From the NCBI RefSeq assembly GCF_020166435.1, contig NZ_JAINZP010000016.1:1-64000 (forward strand): a stretch of DNA of 64,000 nucleotides. The letters run 5' to 3'. Positions within the stretch are counted from its first letter, which is position 1. Every line of letters starts with the position of its first letter. The position numbers and the translations under genes are program-made. The stretch comes from Pectobacterium versatile (GTDB lineage: Bacteria > Pseudomonadota > Gammaproteobacteria > Enterobacterales > Enterobacteriaceae). The notes under the pieces are model-generated. The model did no database searches and was not told the origin of the DNA. It saw only the letters and a list, made by a program, of their open reading frames with translations. Positions 52,977-64,000 of the stretch are shown piece by piece.

Positions 52977-53032
52977 AGAACCTGTCCCATTAGGGCTATT
53001 TTGCCCCAATAGCGCCTACTGGGATAGGTTCT
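52977..53032. repeat. 56-bp nested palindrome upstream of ygiF
   Basis: Outer arms AGAACCTGTCCCATTA and TACTGGGATAGGTTCT pair at 14 of 16 positions, plus one wobble. An inner hairpin GGGC-TATTTT-GCCC lies inside. No coding capacity. The form resembles an intergenic palindromic element (REP/MITE class). The remainder of the 322-bp ygiM-ygiF gap shows only promoter-like AT-rich sequence. Confidence 0.6.
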
Positions 53033-53211
53033 TAGAAGGCGGCGTGCAGCGTGTTTAAGCGGGGTAAAACCGTGCTGCTGATGACAGGTTTGCATAAGAA
53101 ATGCGCGCTTGTTCGCAGGTGAAAAAGAGTGTGTGCGGTAAGAGTAGTCAGGTAAGGTAAAATGTTATTTACTGACATAATAATGAACGCGGTCTTGGTG
53201 TTGTGAATGCT

Positions 53212-54549
53212 ATGAGTGAAGAAATTGAGCTGAAGTTTATTGTTCATCCCGACAGCGTTGAATCGCTGCTGACGCAACTGACTGACTGGGAGAGTGATTA
53301 CAGTCAGTATGAGCATATGCGTGCTCAGCGTCTGAGCAATACCTATTATGAAACGGCGGATAATTACCTGCGCCGCAATGGCATCGGCCTGCGTATTCGC
53401 GGTGAAAATGAACGCTACGAAATGACGGCGAAAACGGCTGGCAAGGTGATTGGCGGGCTGCATCAACACCCAGAATATAACGTTGAGCTGGAGAAAGCAG
53501 AGCTGGATCTCAGCCTGTTTCCGGCGGACGTCTGGCCGGAGGATTGTGATGTTGTGGAGCTGCAATCGTCGCTAAATCCGCTGTTTAGTACAGATTTTAC
53601 GCGTGAAAAGTGGGTGTTTACTTACTATCAAAGCGTGATTGAGGTTGCCTTAGATCGCGGTGAGATTCGCGCCGGGGATCTGAGTGAACCGCTGTGCGAA
53701 CTGGAGATGGAACTTAAGGTCGGGCAGACCACCCATCTGTTAGAGCTGGCAAAGGAAATCGCGGAGTTTGGTGGTATGCGACAGGGCAGCCTGAGTAAGG
53801 CAGCGCGCGGATACCATCTGGCTAAAGGTAATCCAGTTCGTGAGTGTCAGCCTCTCAATCGATTGATTGTGGATCCAAAAACCAATATCGATCAAGCCAT
53901 CCGCGCGGCGCTGGAACTGGGGTTGAGTCACTGGCAATACCACGAAGAACTGTGGGTCAGAGGGAATGCCTCTGCCCGCGAAGCTCTGCCAGAAGCCAGT
54001 GCATTGATGCGCGAAATGTTGGTGCTGGTGGGAGGCGTCGTGTTACGCAAGGTCACCACGCTTTTTCGCTCTGCACTCGCCACTCTGGAGGCTCGGCTAC
54101 AAGGCCCTGATGGCGCGGATGTGTGTTACAGCGCTGAGTACCTGCAAAGTAAGTTAGTACTGACTTCCTGGTTGGTCGAGTCTGGCTGGTGTGACCATAT
54201 GGGTAATAAAGATCGCATTAAGTTACAGGGCTCGTTCAAACGCTTTGCCGACATTATGCTAAGCCGCAGTACTGCGGAGCTGAAAAGTGCCTTTTCTTCT
54301 AAATTGACGGAAGCACAGTACGAACAGCAGATTCCTCGCCTGCAACGTAATATCTACGCTTTTCTTCTCTTATCCGGTGCCTATCCGGCGGAGCAAGTGG
54401 AAGCCTACGTTGAACACTGGCAGGCGTTACTGCACGAAATTGAGCGGCTCGCTGCTGGGCAGGCTCCTTCTGCGTATCTGGAAGCCTACCGTAAAGAGGT
54501 GCTGAACTTGTCCCCGTTCTGGCTACATAGCGGCGGACCATCACAGTAA
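53212..54549 (+). CDS. ygiF: Inorganic triphosphatase YgiF (CYTH-CHAD)
   Basis: Hydrolyses inorganic tripolyphosphate. 445 residues: an N-terminal CYTH tunnel domain (about 1-200) with the signature EIELKF and repeated charged strands (KTAGKVIGG, ELEMELK), then a C-terminal CHAD helical domain (about 225-430) rich in basic residues that bind polyphosphate. The ATG at 53212 aligns with the E. coli start (xEIELKFIV). The GTG at 53203 is too close to the only purine-rich site. Upstream of glnE, with 52 bp between, as in E. coli; probably cotranscribed. Confidence 0.93.
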   Translation: MSEEIELKFIVHPDSVESLLTQLTDWESDYSQYEHMRAQRLSNTYYETADNYLRRNGIGLRIRGENERYEMTAKTAGKVIGGLHQHPEYNVELEKAELDLSLFPADVWPEDCDVVELQSSLNPLFSTDFTREKWVFTYYQSVIEVALDRGEIRAGDLSEPLCELEMELKVGQTTHLLELAKEIAEFGGMRQGSLSKAARGYHLAKGNPVRECQPLNRLIVDPKTNIDQAIRAALELGLSHWQYHEELWVRGNASAREALPEASALMREMLVLVGGVVLRKVTTLFRSALATLEARLQGPDGADVCYSAEYLQSKLVLTSWLVESGWCDHMGNKDRIKLQGSFKRFADIMLSRSTAELKSAFSSKLTEAQYEQQIPRLQRNIYAFLLLSGAYPAEQVEAYVEHWQALLHEIERLAAGQAPSAYLEAYRKEVLNLSPFWLHSGGPSQ

Positions 54550-54601
54550 CTGTTAACTGCCGCTTGTCAGTGAGGATAGGCGGCGCATCAAGGGAACCCC
54601 C

Positions 54602-57457
54602 ATGTCGATACTTCCTTTGCCCGCTTTACCTGTGCTTCTGACGGAACACTCTCAGCGTGCTCTGTCACGTTTGCGGGAAGCCGCACCTGATGAACCGATA
54701 ACCGACAGTGACTCTGCTGTTCTGGCATTGAGCGATTTTGTCAGCGATGCGCTTGCGCTGCATCCTGACTGGTGGCAAGGGATTCATCAGCAACCGCCGC
54801 AGCCCGAAGAGTGGCAGCACTACGCCGACTGGTTGAGCAATGCATTGGCCGATGTTAACGATGAAAATGCCTTGATGGCCGCATTGCGACGGTTTCGCCG
54901 ACATATGTTGACACGAATTGCGTGGTCACAGGCGCTGCAAACCAGTACGACGGAACACACGCTACGTCAGCTTAGTGAACTGGCTGAGGTAATGATTGTG
55001 GCGGCCAGAAGCTGGCTATATCAGGCCTGTTGTCGCGAGTGGGGCACACCTTGCAATGCACAGGGTGTTGCTCAGCCTCTGCTGATTCTTGGTATGGGAA
55101 AATTGGGTGGGGGAGAACTTAACTTCTCTTCGGATATCGATCTGATTTTTGTCTATCCCGAAAATGGTCATACGCAAGGCGGGCGGCGCGAGCTGGATAA
55201 CGCGCAGTTCTTCACGCGTCTGGGGCAGCGGCTCATTAAGGTGCTGGATCAGCCGACCGTCGATGGTTTTGTGTACCGTGTGGATATGCGGCTACGTCCC
55301 TTTGGTGACAGTGGTCCGCTGGTGCTCAGCTTCGCGGCGATGGAAGATTACTATCAGGAGCAGGGCCGAGACTGGGAACGCTATGCAATGGTCAAAGCGC
55401 GCCTGATGGGGGGAATGGACGATGCCTACAGTCAGGAATTGCGCAGTACGCTGAAGCCTTTTGTATTCCGTCGCTATATCGATTTCAGTGTGATCCAATC
55501 GCTGCGAAATATGAAGGGCATGATTGCCCGTGAGGTACGTCGCCGGGATCTGCGTAACAACATCAAGCTGGGGGCGGGTGGGATTCGTGAAATCGAATTT
55601 ATCACGCAGGTTTTCCAACTGATTCGTGGCGGACGTGAACCGGGATTACAAGGGCGTTCTCTGCTGCCTACGCTCCAGCATGTAGGCGCACTGGGATTAT
55701 TAACGCCGCAGCAGGTGCTTGACCTCAGTACCTCTTACCTGTTTCTGCGTCGTTTAGAGAACCTGTTGCAGGCCATTGCCGATGAGCAGACGCAAACCTT
55801 GCCGAGTGATGAGCTGAATCAGCAGCGACTGGCATGGGGAATGGGGTTCGACAACTGGGACGCGCTGCAATCCATGCTGGAACAGCATATGCAGGCGGTG
55901 CGACACGTCTTTGATGACCTGATTGGCGATGATGCGCCGGACAATAATGATATCCCCGAACATGGCAGCTATAGCAGCCTATGGCAGGACACGCTGGACG
56001 ACGGCGAACTGGCTCCGCTGACGCCGCATCTCTCGGAAAGCGTGCGTGAAAAGCTGATGCGGACGATTGTGGAATTCCGTCACGACGTGGCGAAACGCAC
56101 CATAGGGCCGCGTGGGCGAGACGTACTGGATCAGCTCATGCCGTGTTTGTTGGCGGAAGTCTGCGCTCGTCAGGAAGCGGATACGGTGCTGTCTCGTCTG
56201 ACGCCGCTGCTGCTGGGGATCGTCACACGAACCACCTATCTCGAACTGCTGCTGGAGTCTCGCGCTGCGCTCGCCCAATTGATTCGACTGTGTGCGGCGT
56301 CGCCGATGGTTGCCAGCCAGCTGGCACGCTATCCCCTGTTGCTGGATGAATTGCTCGATGCGTCAACGCTGTATCAGCCGACGGCACCGGGTGCGTACGC
56401 CGATGAGCTACGTCAGTATTTGATGCGCGTCCCTGAGGATGACGAAGAACAGCAGTTAGAAGCGGTTCGCCAGTTCAAGCAGTCGCAGCAACTGCGTATC
56501 GCCGCAGGAGATATCGGTGGCGTACTGCCTGTGATGAAAGTGAGCGATCACTTAACGTATTTGGCGGAAGCGATTATCGCGGCAGTGGTTCAGCAAGCGT
56601 GGGGGCAGATGGTGGCGCGCTATGGCCAGCCGTCGCATTTGCAGCATCGTGAAGGTCGTGGGTTTGCCGTTATTGCCTACGGCAAACTCGGCGGCTGGGA
56701 GCTGGGATACAGCTCCGATCTGGATTTGGTGTTCTTGCTGGACTGTCCATCGGACGTGATGACGGATGGCGAACGCAGTATTGATGGCCGACAGTTCTAC
56801 CTGCGCCTCGCACAGCGAGTGATGCATCTATTTAGCACTCGGACGTCATCAGGCATTTTGTATGAAGTGGATGCCCGTCTGCGGCCATCGGGCGCGGCGG
56901 GTATGTTAGTGAGTACGGTAGAAGCGTTTGATGACTATCAGCGCAATGAGGCATGGACGTGGGAGCATCAGGCGCTGGTGCGCGCGCGTATGGTGTACGG
57001 CGAAAGTGGCGTGCAGCAGACATTTGAGTCTATTCGCCGCAGTATTCTGTGCGCTGAGCGTGACGCGGAGACTCTGCGAACCGAAGTGCGAGAAATGCGG
57101 GAAAAAATGCGCCAGCATCTGGCGAACAAAGATAAAGCACTCTTTGACATCAAAACGGATGCAGGCGGCATTACGGATATCGAATTCATTGCCCAGTATC
57201 TGATGCTGCGTTACGCCGCTCAGGAACCGCGTTTGACCCGTTGGTCAGACAACGTGCGTATTCTGGAACTGATGGCGCAATATGGCGTGATGGAAGAGAG
57301 CGAAGCCAACGCGCTCAAGCTGGCCTATGTCACCATGCGCAATGAACTACACCATCTGGCTTTGCAGGAACTGTCCGGTCGGGTCAGCAAGGATCGGTTT
57401 GTTGCGGAGCGGGAGCAGGTACTGGTGAGTTGGAATAAGTGGTTAGTGGGAGCGTAA
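54602..57457 (+). CDS. glnE: Bifunctional glutamine synthetase adenylyltransferase/adenylyl-removing enzyme
   Basis: Controls glutamine synthetase by adding or removing AMP in response to PII and glutamine. 951 residues with two nucleotidyltransferase domains. The N-terminal removase has [20 protein letters not shown] (about 164-183), and the C-terminal adenylylase has [20 protein letters not shown] (about 693-712). Each is followed by a GlnE/PII-uridylyl helical region ([15 protein letters not shown]-like and [14 protein letters not shown]). Both D-x-D metal sites are intact. Confidence 0.97.
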   Translation: MSILPLPALPVLLTEHSQRALSRLREAAPDEPITDSDSAVLALSDFVSDALALHPDWWQGIHQQPPQPEEWQHYADWLSNALADVNDENALMAALRRFRRHMLTRIAWSQALQTSTTEHTLRQLSELAEVMIVAARSWLYQACCREWGTPCNAQGVAQPLLILGMGKLGGGELNFSSDIDLIFVYPENGHTQGGRRELDNAQFFTRLGQRLIKVLDQPTVDGFVYRVDMRLRPFGDSGPLVLSFAAMEDYYQEQGRDWERYAMVKARLMGGMDDAYSQELRSTLKPFVFRRYIDFSVIQSLRNMKGMIAREVRRRDLRNNIKLGAGGIREIEFITQVFQLIRGGREPGLQGRSLLPTLQHVGALGLLTPQQVLDLSTSYLFLRRLENLLQAIADEQTQTLPSDELNQQRLAWGMGFDNWDALQSMLEQHMQAVRHVFDDLIGDDAPDNNDIPEHGSYSSLWQDTLDDGELAPLTPHLSESVREKLMRTIVEFRHDVAKRTIGPRGRDVLDQLMPCLLAEVCARQEADTVLSRLTPLLLGIVTRTTYLELLLESRAALAQLIRLCAASPMVASQLARYPLLLDELLDASTLYQPTAPGAYADELRQYLMRVPEDDEEQQLEAVRQFKQSQQLRIAAGDIGGVLPVMKVSDHLTYLAEAIIAAVVQQAWGQMVARYGQPSHLQHREGRGFAVIAYGKLGGWELGYSSDLDLVFLLDCPSDVMTDGERSIDGRQFYLRLAQRVMHLFSTRTSSGILYEVDARLRPSGAAGMLVSTVEAFDDYQRNEAWTWEHQALVRARMVYGESGVQQTFESIRRSILCAERDAETLRTEVREMREKMRQHLANKDKALFDIKTDAGGITDIEFIAQYLMLRYAAQEPRLTRWSDNVRILELMAQYGVMEESEANALKLAYVTMRNELHHLALQELSGRVSKDRFVAEREQVLVSWNKWLVGA

Positions 57458-57576
57458 GTTCCTCCTATCTAATGGTCAAATGTGCCGTGCGGTTTAGAGC
57501 CGCACGGCAGTGGCGTGTATGATACGTGCCTATGATATTATTACGCGCATTATGCGAAATAAGCCTGGAGTAGAGG

Positions 57577-59013
57577 ATGAAAGTGACGCTGCCTGATTTC
57601 CGTCAAGCGGGTGTGTTAGTGGTGGGTGATGTCATGCTGGATCGTTACTGGTATGGGCCGACCAGCCGAATTTCACCAGAGGCACCCGTGCCTGTGGTCA
57701 AGGTTGATACGATCGAAGAGCGCCCAGGCGGCGCAGCGAACGTCGCCATGAACATCGCTGCATTGGGCGCGGGATCGCGTCTGGTGGGGTTAACGGGCAT
57801 TGACGATGCTGCTCGCGCACTGAATGCCAAACTTGGCGAAGTGAATGTGAAGTGTGACTTTGTCGCTGTTCCTACGCACCCGACGATCACCAAGCTGCGC
57901 GTGCTGTCGCGCAATCAGCAGTTGATCCGACTGGATTTCGAAGAGGGCTTTGAGGGGATTGATCCTCAGCCGATTATCGAACGTATTCAACTGGCGCTGC
58001 CAAAAATTGGCGCACTGGTGCTGTCTGACTATGCAAAAGGCGCATTAGCGCATGTGCAAACCATGATTCAGACGGCAAAAGCGGCTGGCGTTCCGGTGCT
58101 GATCGACCCGAAAGGCACGGATTTTTCCCGCTACCGTGGCGCGACATTGTTGACGCCGAACCTGTCTGAGTTTGAAGCGGTCGCAGGGCGTTGCAAAACG
58201 GAAGAAGAGCTGGTCGAGCGCGGTATGCAACTGGTGGCTGATTACGATCTGTCCGCGTTGCTGATCACCCGTTCCGAGCAAGGGATGACGCTGCTACAGC
58301 CGGGCAAAGCACCGTTGCATTTGCCGACGCAGGCGCAGGAAGTGTATGACGTGACCGGGGCGGGCGACACGGTGATTGGTGTTCTGGCCGCTGCGCTGGC
58401 GGCAGGTAACTCACTGGAAGAAGCCTGTTTCCTGGCGAATGCTGCCGCAGGCGTCGTCGTTGGCAAGCTGGGTACATCAACGGTCACGCCGATTGAGTTG
58501 GAAAATGCGATCCGCGGCCGTGCCGACACCGGATTTGGTGTGATGACCGAAGAACAGCTGAAACATGCTGTTGAACTGGCGCGTCAGCGTGGCGAAAAGA
58601 TTGTGATGACTAACGGCTGCTTCGATATTCTGCACGCCGGACATGTGTCTTATCTGGCAAACGCTCGCAAACTTGGCGACCGGTTAATCGTTGCGGTAAA
58701 CAGCGATGCCTCAACCAAGCGTCTGAAGGGGCCGACTCGTCCCGTCAACCCGCTGCCGCAGCGGATGATCGTGCTGGGTGCGTTGGAAGCTGTCGATTGG
58801 GTCGTGCCGTTTGAAGAAGATACGCCGCAGCGTTTGATTGCCAGTATTCTGCCGGACATTCTGGTGAAAGGCGGCGACTACCAGCCACATGAAATCGCCG
58901 GTAGTGAAGAAGTCTGGGCCAACGGCGGTGAAGTGAAAGTCCTGAACTTTGAGGATGGTTGCTCCACGACGAACATCATCAACACGATTAAAGCCAACAC
59001 GTCTAAATCTTAA
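57577..59013 (+). CDS. hldE: Bifunctional heptose 7-phosphate kinase/heptose 1-phosphate adenylyltransferase HldE
   Basis: Makes ADP-heptose for the LPS inner core: phosphorylates D-glycero-beta-D-manno-heptose 7-phosphate at C1, then (after GmhB) transfers AMP. 478 residues. The N-terminal ribokinase-like kinase (about 1-318) has [10 protein letters not shown] and the catalytic [11 protein letters not shown]. The C-terminal cytidylyltransferase-fold domain (about 344-477) has [16 protein letters not shown] (HxGH). GlnE-HldE adjacency is conserved in enterobacteria. TAGAGG ribosome site. Confidence 0.97.
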   Translation: MKVTLPDFRQAGVLVVGDVMLDRYWYGPTSRISPEAPVPVVKVDTIEERPGGAANVAMNIAALGAGSRLVGLTGIDDAARALNAKLGEVNVKCDFVAVPTHPTITKLRVLSRNQQLIRLDFEEGFEGIDPQPIIERIQLALPKIGALVLSDYAKGALAHVQTMIQTAKAAGVPVLIDPKGTDFSRYRGATLLTPNLSEFEAVAGRCKTEEELVERGMQLVADYDLSALLITRSEQGMTLLQPGKAPLHLPTQAQEVYDVTGAGDTVIGVLAAALAAGNSLEEACFLANAAAGVVVGKLGTSTVTPIELENAIRGRADTGFGVMTEEQLKHAVELARQRGEKIVMTNGCFDILHAGHVSYLANARKLGDRLIVAVNSDASTKRLKGPTRPVNPLPQRMIVLGALEAVDWVVPFEEDTPQRLIASILPDILVKGGDYQPHEIAGSEEVWANGGEVKVLNFEDGCSTTNIINTIKANTSKS

Positions 59014-59068
59014 ACGAAATAAAACTGACGGTGCTCGAAAGGTTTCGACGCCGTTAGTCCGCAAGCTA

Positions 59069-59105
59069 ATGATTCTCGCTCTGGCGCATCACGGGCGAGA
59101 ATCAT
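59069..59105. terminator. Hairpin between hldE and ligA
   Basis: An 11-bp perfect stem ATGATTCTCGC/GCGAGAATCAT with a 15-nt loop, followed by AACAATC, without a T-run. A second imperfect structure (CTGACGG/CCGTTAG enclosing TCGAAA-TTTCGA) lies just before, at about 59024-59058. Together they may end the hldE transcript. Confidence 0.5.
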
Positions 59106-59107
59106 AA

Positions 59108-61204
<2,097 letters not shown>

Positions 61205-61208
61205 ACGG

Positions 61209-61430
61209 ATGGAAAAAGAAGACCTGATAGACATTGCTACGATGCAGATGCCGTTTGGTAAATACAAAGGGCGAGTGCTGATTGATTTACCTGAAGAGTA
61301 CCTGCTGTGGTTCTCCCGCAAGGATGAATTTCCTAAAGGTCGCTTAGGGGAATTGATGCAGATTACGCTGGCAATCAAGATAGAGGGTCTTCAAGGGTTG
61401 GTCACGCCGCTGAAACGGCCCCGTCCCTGA
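61209..61430 (+). CDS. ypeB: YpeB, DUF3820 family protein
   Basis: 73-residue conserved protein of unknown function with the DUF3820 core MPFGKYKGRVLIDLPEEYL and WFSRKDEFPKGRLGELMQ. It starts 4 nt after the ligA stop and is surely cotranscribed; ligA-ypeB is a conserved pair. Confidence 0.92.
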   Translation: MEKEDLIDIATMQMPFGKYKGRVLIDLPEEYLLWFSRKDEFPKGRLGELMQITLAIKIEGLQGLVTPLKRPRP

Positions 61431-61771
61431 TTATCCATTTCCTGTCGTAACCCTGATGAAAAAAGGTCGCTTCAATTAAGCAAAGCTGGTCACTTAAGCC
61501 TCATTTTAGGAGAAACACGCGAATGAGGCTCCCGCAGGGATACCTCGCCTTGTGGTTGCTCCGTATATCTCGGTTCTTAAACGATTGGCATTAGCATTCA
61601 ATCGTGATGGTTCTGAATGTCTCTTGTGTGCCCAGGCTGTGTGAAAACTGCTGTTCAGTTTTTGGTCTAAGCAGTGGCTTTATATGATCAACTATTCTTG
61701 ATAAACCCATGCGAAAACCTATTTTATTTAATAAAATTAAAAGGATAAGATTAAATGTTGCGGGTGAGGAT
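61431..61771. other. Region between ypeB and transposase remnant, with possible IS left end
   Basis: 341 bp without a gene. CCAGGCTGTGTGAAAACTGC at about 61632-61651 resembles the terminal sequence of IS1182-group elements and lies about 120 bp before the transposase start, where a left end is expected. No matching right end is found, since the element is cut at about 62570. Confidence 0.45.
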
Positions 61772-62570
61772 ATGACCCACCACATTAAAGGTCAAGGCAG
61801 ACATCAGGTGACGTTGCTCCCTGAAGTGCTGGATGATTTTGTCACTGAAGATAATCCTGTCAGAGTCGTTGATGTCTTTGTTGATGGATTACAGCTTGAT
61901 GCTCTTGGCTTCGACAGGGTTAATGCAAAGCAGACAGGGCGACCCGGATATCATCCGGCAACTATGCTGAAGCTGTACATTTATGGATACCTGAACCGCA
62001 TTCAGTCTTCCCGCAGGTTAGAAAGAGAATCCCATCGAAACGTGGAGCTGATGTGGTTACTTGAGCGATTAACACCTGATTTTAAAACTATTGCCGACTT
62101 CAGAAAAAACAATAGTAAAGGTATCAAAAATGCCTGTCGGGCTTTTATTGATCTGTGTCGGCAGATGCAGATGTTCACCGATGTGGTTGTTGCCATCGAC
62201 GGCAGCAAGTTCAAGGCGGTAAACAGCAAATCGAATAACTTCACCCCACAGAAAACAAAAGGTCACATCGAAAGGGTTGAGCAGAGTATAGCTCTGTACC
62301 TGAATAAGCTCTATGAAGCTGACAAGACTGCTGAGCCTGAAATAATCACAGATTTAACAGCGACGAAACTGGCATGGTTGCAACAACGTTTAGCGAGCTT
62401 CAGAACAGGTTTATGGTAGTCGAAGATGGGTTAGAACTGCAAATGTACTTTAACCATATTGCCTGTCGCGATTGTAGTCAGCGGTCAAGGTGCACCACAT
62501 CAAAACGCGATCCGAGGCGTATAAGACGGTGGGTTCATGAAGCTGAAATGGAAGATATGCAGACCAGGCT
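61772..62570 (+). pseudogene. IS1182-like transposase, internally deleted and truncated
   Basis: A DDE transposase remnant. The first frame (to a stop at 62417-62419) encodes the typical N-terminal part: LPEVLDDFVTEDNPVRVVDVF, split here at FVTEDNPVR, then GRPGYHPATMLKLYIYGY, SRRLERESHRNVELMWL and DVVVAIDGSKFKAVNS with the first catalytic Asp. After LAWLQQRLASFR the reading frame changes and about 100-150 codons, including the central catalytic region, are missing. The second frame resumes with the C-terminal cysteine cluster HIACRDCSQRSRC and RRWVHEAEMEDMQTRL, then stops at the junction with an integrase fragment. A full IS1182-family protein has about 450-480 residues. Clearly inactive. Confidence 0.85.
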
Positions 62571-62711
62571 TTCCTTACCGCCGAAGCGATAGCGGAAATA
62601 CCATAGCCTAGCGCCGCTGGTGGATACCGTGAGGTACAGGCCTTGCGAATCGGTGAGCTTGTAAGATTTTGCGAGAGGTTTCGCAGATCGGACTTTGCTG
62701 TCAGTTAACAT
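62571..62711 (-). pseudogene. P4-type tyrosine integrase, N-terminal fragment
   Basis: About 47 codons of the arm-DNA-binding domain (DUF4102) of a P4-like integrase: MLTDSKVRSAKPLAKSYKLT, then QGLYLTVS and ARLWYFRYRFGGKE. Reading then runs into antisense IS sequence. The catalytic domain (R-H-R-Y) is missing. P4-type integrases mark genomic islands at tRNA genes, but no tRNA is seen nearby, so this is a relic. Confidence 0.82.
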
Positions 62712-63122
62712 TTGATGGTCACTCCCGTTCATCGAACTGAATGACTCGCAATCTGACCCACAAATTCCCCAATACGAAGGGATAAATCAAAGCGTATCGG
62801 AAAAGATATTTACACCAACTTATGGAATCAAAAAACATAGGAGCAGACTTGCCTGAACGGCGAAATTTTATGCTTTATTCATCTCGTTGAAATAATTATA
62901 AAACACAAATATTTAAAATCAAATAATTATTTAGAGAGATTACTGATATGAGAAATTATATTTTATATGTTAATTGTTATGGTTGTGGGTACTAGCAGCT
63001 TGTGTGTTTTGCTAAAAAAATCTTTAAGATTGATCTGATTGTTATTCTAAAATTTTTTATGTGATATATTATCCGGCACGGAAAAAATTAATAATAAAAA
63101 CTTAATGGATTAAGATTAAAAA
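62712..63122. other. AT-rich region upstream of the polysaccharide locus
   Basis: 411 bp. Contents: a possible 15-codon ORF at 62948-62995 (+) with an AGAGAG site and four Tyr codons, an RcsAB-box-like sequence at 63025-63038 (TAAGATTGATCTGA), and an extended -10 (TGATATATT) at about 63062-63070. These suit the regulatory region of an exopolysaccharide or capsule operon; each alone is weak. No ops/JUMPstart element is seen. Confidence 0.45.
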
Positions 63123-64000
63123 GTGTCTACTAATCAGATGAATGTTTCCTATAGAAATGATTTTTTTGTTATTAAATTGATGGATTTTTTATCAATAAAT
63201 TTGACATTAATGGTCAGCGCTAGTCTATTTATGATGGGCGCTTTCGATGATGTAATTATGATTAGTCTGCTATTCTCAACATCTTTTTTACTTATTGGAG
63301 AATATACTGGCCTATATCACCATGGCCTTAAAAATATGCAGCTTGGTGGGCAGAGAAGACTGTGGGGTTCCGCATTATTTTCGGTCATCTTTGTGGAGTT
63401 AGTCAGGAATTATGCCGGTACGCTGTACTCGCTGGGTCTATTGCATAAATTCGATAATATATATTTTTCCGCAACGCTGTACTGGTATATTCTTTCGCTA
63501 TGTAGCCTCTATATCACGCGTTTAATTACGTTTAAATTTACGACTAAAAAGCGGATCCGAATTGCTATTGTGGGATTAACGCCCGGTGGGTTAGCGGCGG
63601 AAAAAGCATTGCTTAAAGAGTATGCCAACATGCAGTTAGAATTGGCTTTTTACGACGATCGTAGCCCATCCCGTTGTGGCTATCTGTTTAAGAGCCAATT
63701 TAAAGGCAAAGTGAGCAAGCTGGTTGAAGAGGCTAAAGCGGGCAGAGTGGATGAGATTTATATTGCGCTGCCAATGGTTGCGCTACAACGCATTCGTTAT
63801 TTTCTGTCGATGATGTCCGATACGACGGTAGATACCTATATCATTCCCGATCTTTATTCCTACAGCTCATACGTATCGCAGTTTCGCTCCATCAATAACA
63901 TTCAGACCATCAGTATTTTCAGATCGCCGTTTGATGGTATTGGCTCGGTGATTAAGCGCGTTGAGGATTTAGTGATTGGTGGCGTTATTACGCTGATGAT
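63123..64000 (+). CDS. Undecaprenyl-phosphate glucose phosphotransferase (WcaJ-type), N-terminal part (runs off window end)
   Basis: Polyprenol-phosphate hexose-1-phosphate transferase that starts an exopolysaccharide repeat unit by loading a sugar-1-phosphate on undecaprenyl phosphate at the inner membrane. The 292 codons present show four to five N-terminal hydrophobic segments (about 15-130) and a CoA-binding-like/Rossmann region (about 140-250; RIRIAIVGLTPGGLAAEKAL, then DEIYIALPM). The start of the conserved catalytic domain follows (SIFRSPFDGIGSVIKRVEDL and the next membrane helix). The GTG at 63123 gives the longest product; ATG at 63138 is an alternative. The neighbouring glycosyltransferase genes must lie beyond the window. 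Sugar specificity (glucose or galactose) cannot be told from this part. Confidence 0.85.
   Translation, partial: MSTNQMNVSYRNDFFVIKLMDFLSINLTLMVSASLFMMGAFDDVIMISLLFSTSFLLIGEYTGLYHHGLKNMQLGGQRRLWGSALFSVIFVELVRNYAGTLYSLGLLHKFDNIYFSATLYWYILSLCSLYITRLITFKFTTKKRIRIAIVGLTPGGLAAEKALLKEYANMQLELAFYDDRSPSRCGYLFKSQFKGKVSKLVEEAKAGRVDEIYIALPMVALQRIRYFLSMMSDTTVDTYIIPDLYSYSSYVSQFRSINNIQTISIFRSPFDGIGSVIKRVEDLVIGGVITLM

Noticed and set aside
62712-63122. ops/JUMPstart element for RfaH before the polysaccharide gene
   Set aside because: No GGCGGTAGCGTG-like sequence; the nearest string (GGGTACTAGCAG) is too different.
61431-63122. tRNA gene or attachment site for the P4-type integrase
   Set aside because: No cloverleaf-forming sequence with a T-loop GTTCGANTC was found on either strand near the integrase fragment.

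Overview
The window looks like chromosomal DNA of a soft-rot enterobacterium, most likely Pectobacterium. Nearly all core proteins are close to their E. coli counterparts in length and motifs, chemoreceptors are numerous, ERIC-type intergenic repeats are present, and the gene order is enterobacterial but rearranged against E. coli. The genus is an inference from gene content; no marker in the window proves it. No rRNA, tRNA or CRISPR array was seen.

Layout. 1-5.4 kb is an AT-rich, island-like segment: the N-terminal part of an intimin/invasin-type inverse autotransporter, a 756-residue protein with a clostridial P47/OrfX-like (TULIP) region fused to Ig-like repeats, and about 900 bp of gene-poor DNA. 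5.4-10.7 kb holds the minus-strand cluster yggS-proC-yggT-yggU-rdgB-hemW with a divergent pilT-type ATPase gene. 10.7-14.6 kb has a PAS-PAS-GAF-GGDEF diguanylate cyclase and a chemoreceptor. 14.9-46.7 kb follows the E. coli 95-minute order (nsrR-rnr-rlmB, yjfL, bsmA, yjfP, rpsF-priB-rpsR-rplI, ytfB, fklB, ytfE, cpdB, cysQ, ytfJ, ytfK, ytfL, msrA, tamA-tamB-ytfP, ppa). It is interrupted by lineage-specific insertions: two more chemoreceptors, an rtcB-prfH pair, a DUF488 gene, a decayed indolepyruvate decarboxylase gene and a DUF2502 gene. A fourth chemoreceptor (46.9-48.5 kb) marks the junction with a second block: plsY/folB, uppP, cca, ygiM, ygiF, glnE, hldE. ligA-ypeB follows without zipA, then a decayed IS1182-like transposase butted against a truncated P4-type integrase, and finally the start of a polysaccharide locus (WcaJ-type glycosyl-1-phosphate transferase, running off the end).

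How it works together. NsrR (nitric-oxide sensor) lies 16 kb from ytfE (iron-sulphur repair), and a strong NsrR-type palindrome sits directly upstream of ytfE. TamA and TamB form the outer-membrane translocation and assembly module. HldE supplies the heptose precursor of LPS. UppP recycles undecaprenyl phosphate, the acceptor used by the WcaJ-type enzyme. GlnE adjusts glutamine synthetase. Several chemoreceptor genes carry recognisable sigma-28 promoters, tying them to the flagellar regulon. RtcB with PrfH forms a ribosome-damage repair and rescue pair known from other enterobacteria.

The most unusual item is the P47-like TULIP/Ig protein beside the inverse autotransporter. The RtcB2-PrfH pair and the NsrR-ytfE circuit are the clearest functional systems.
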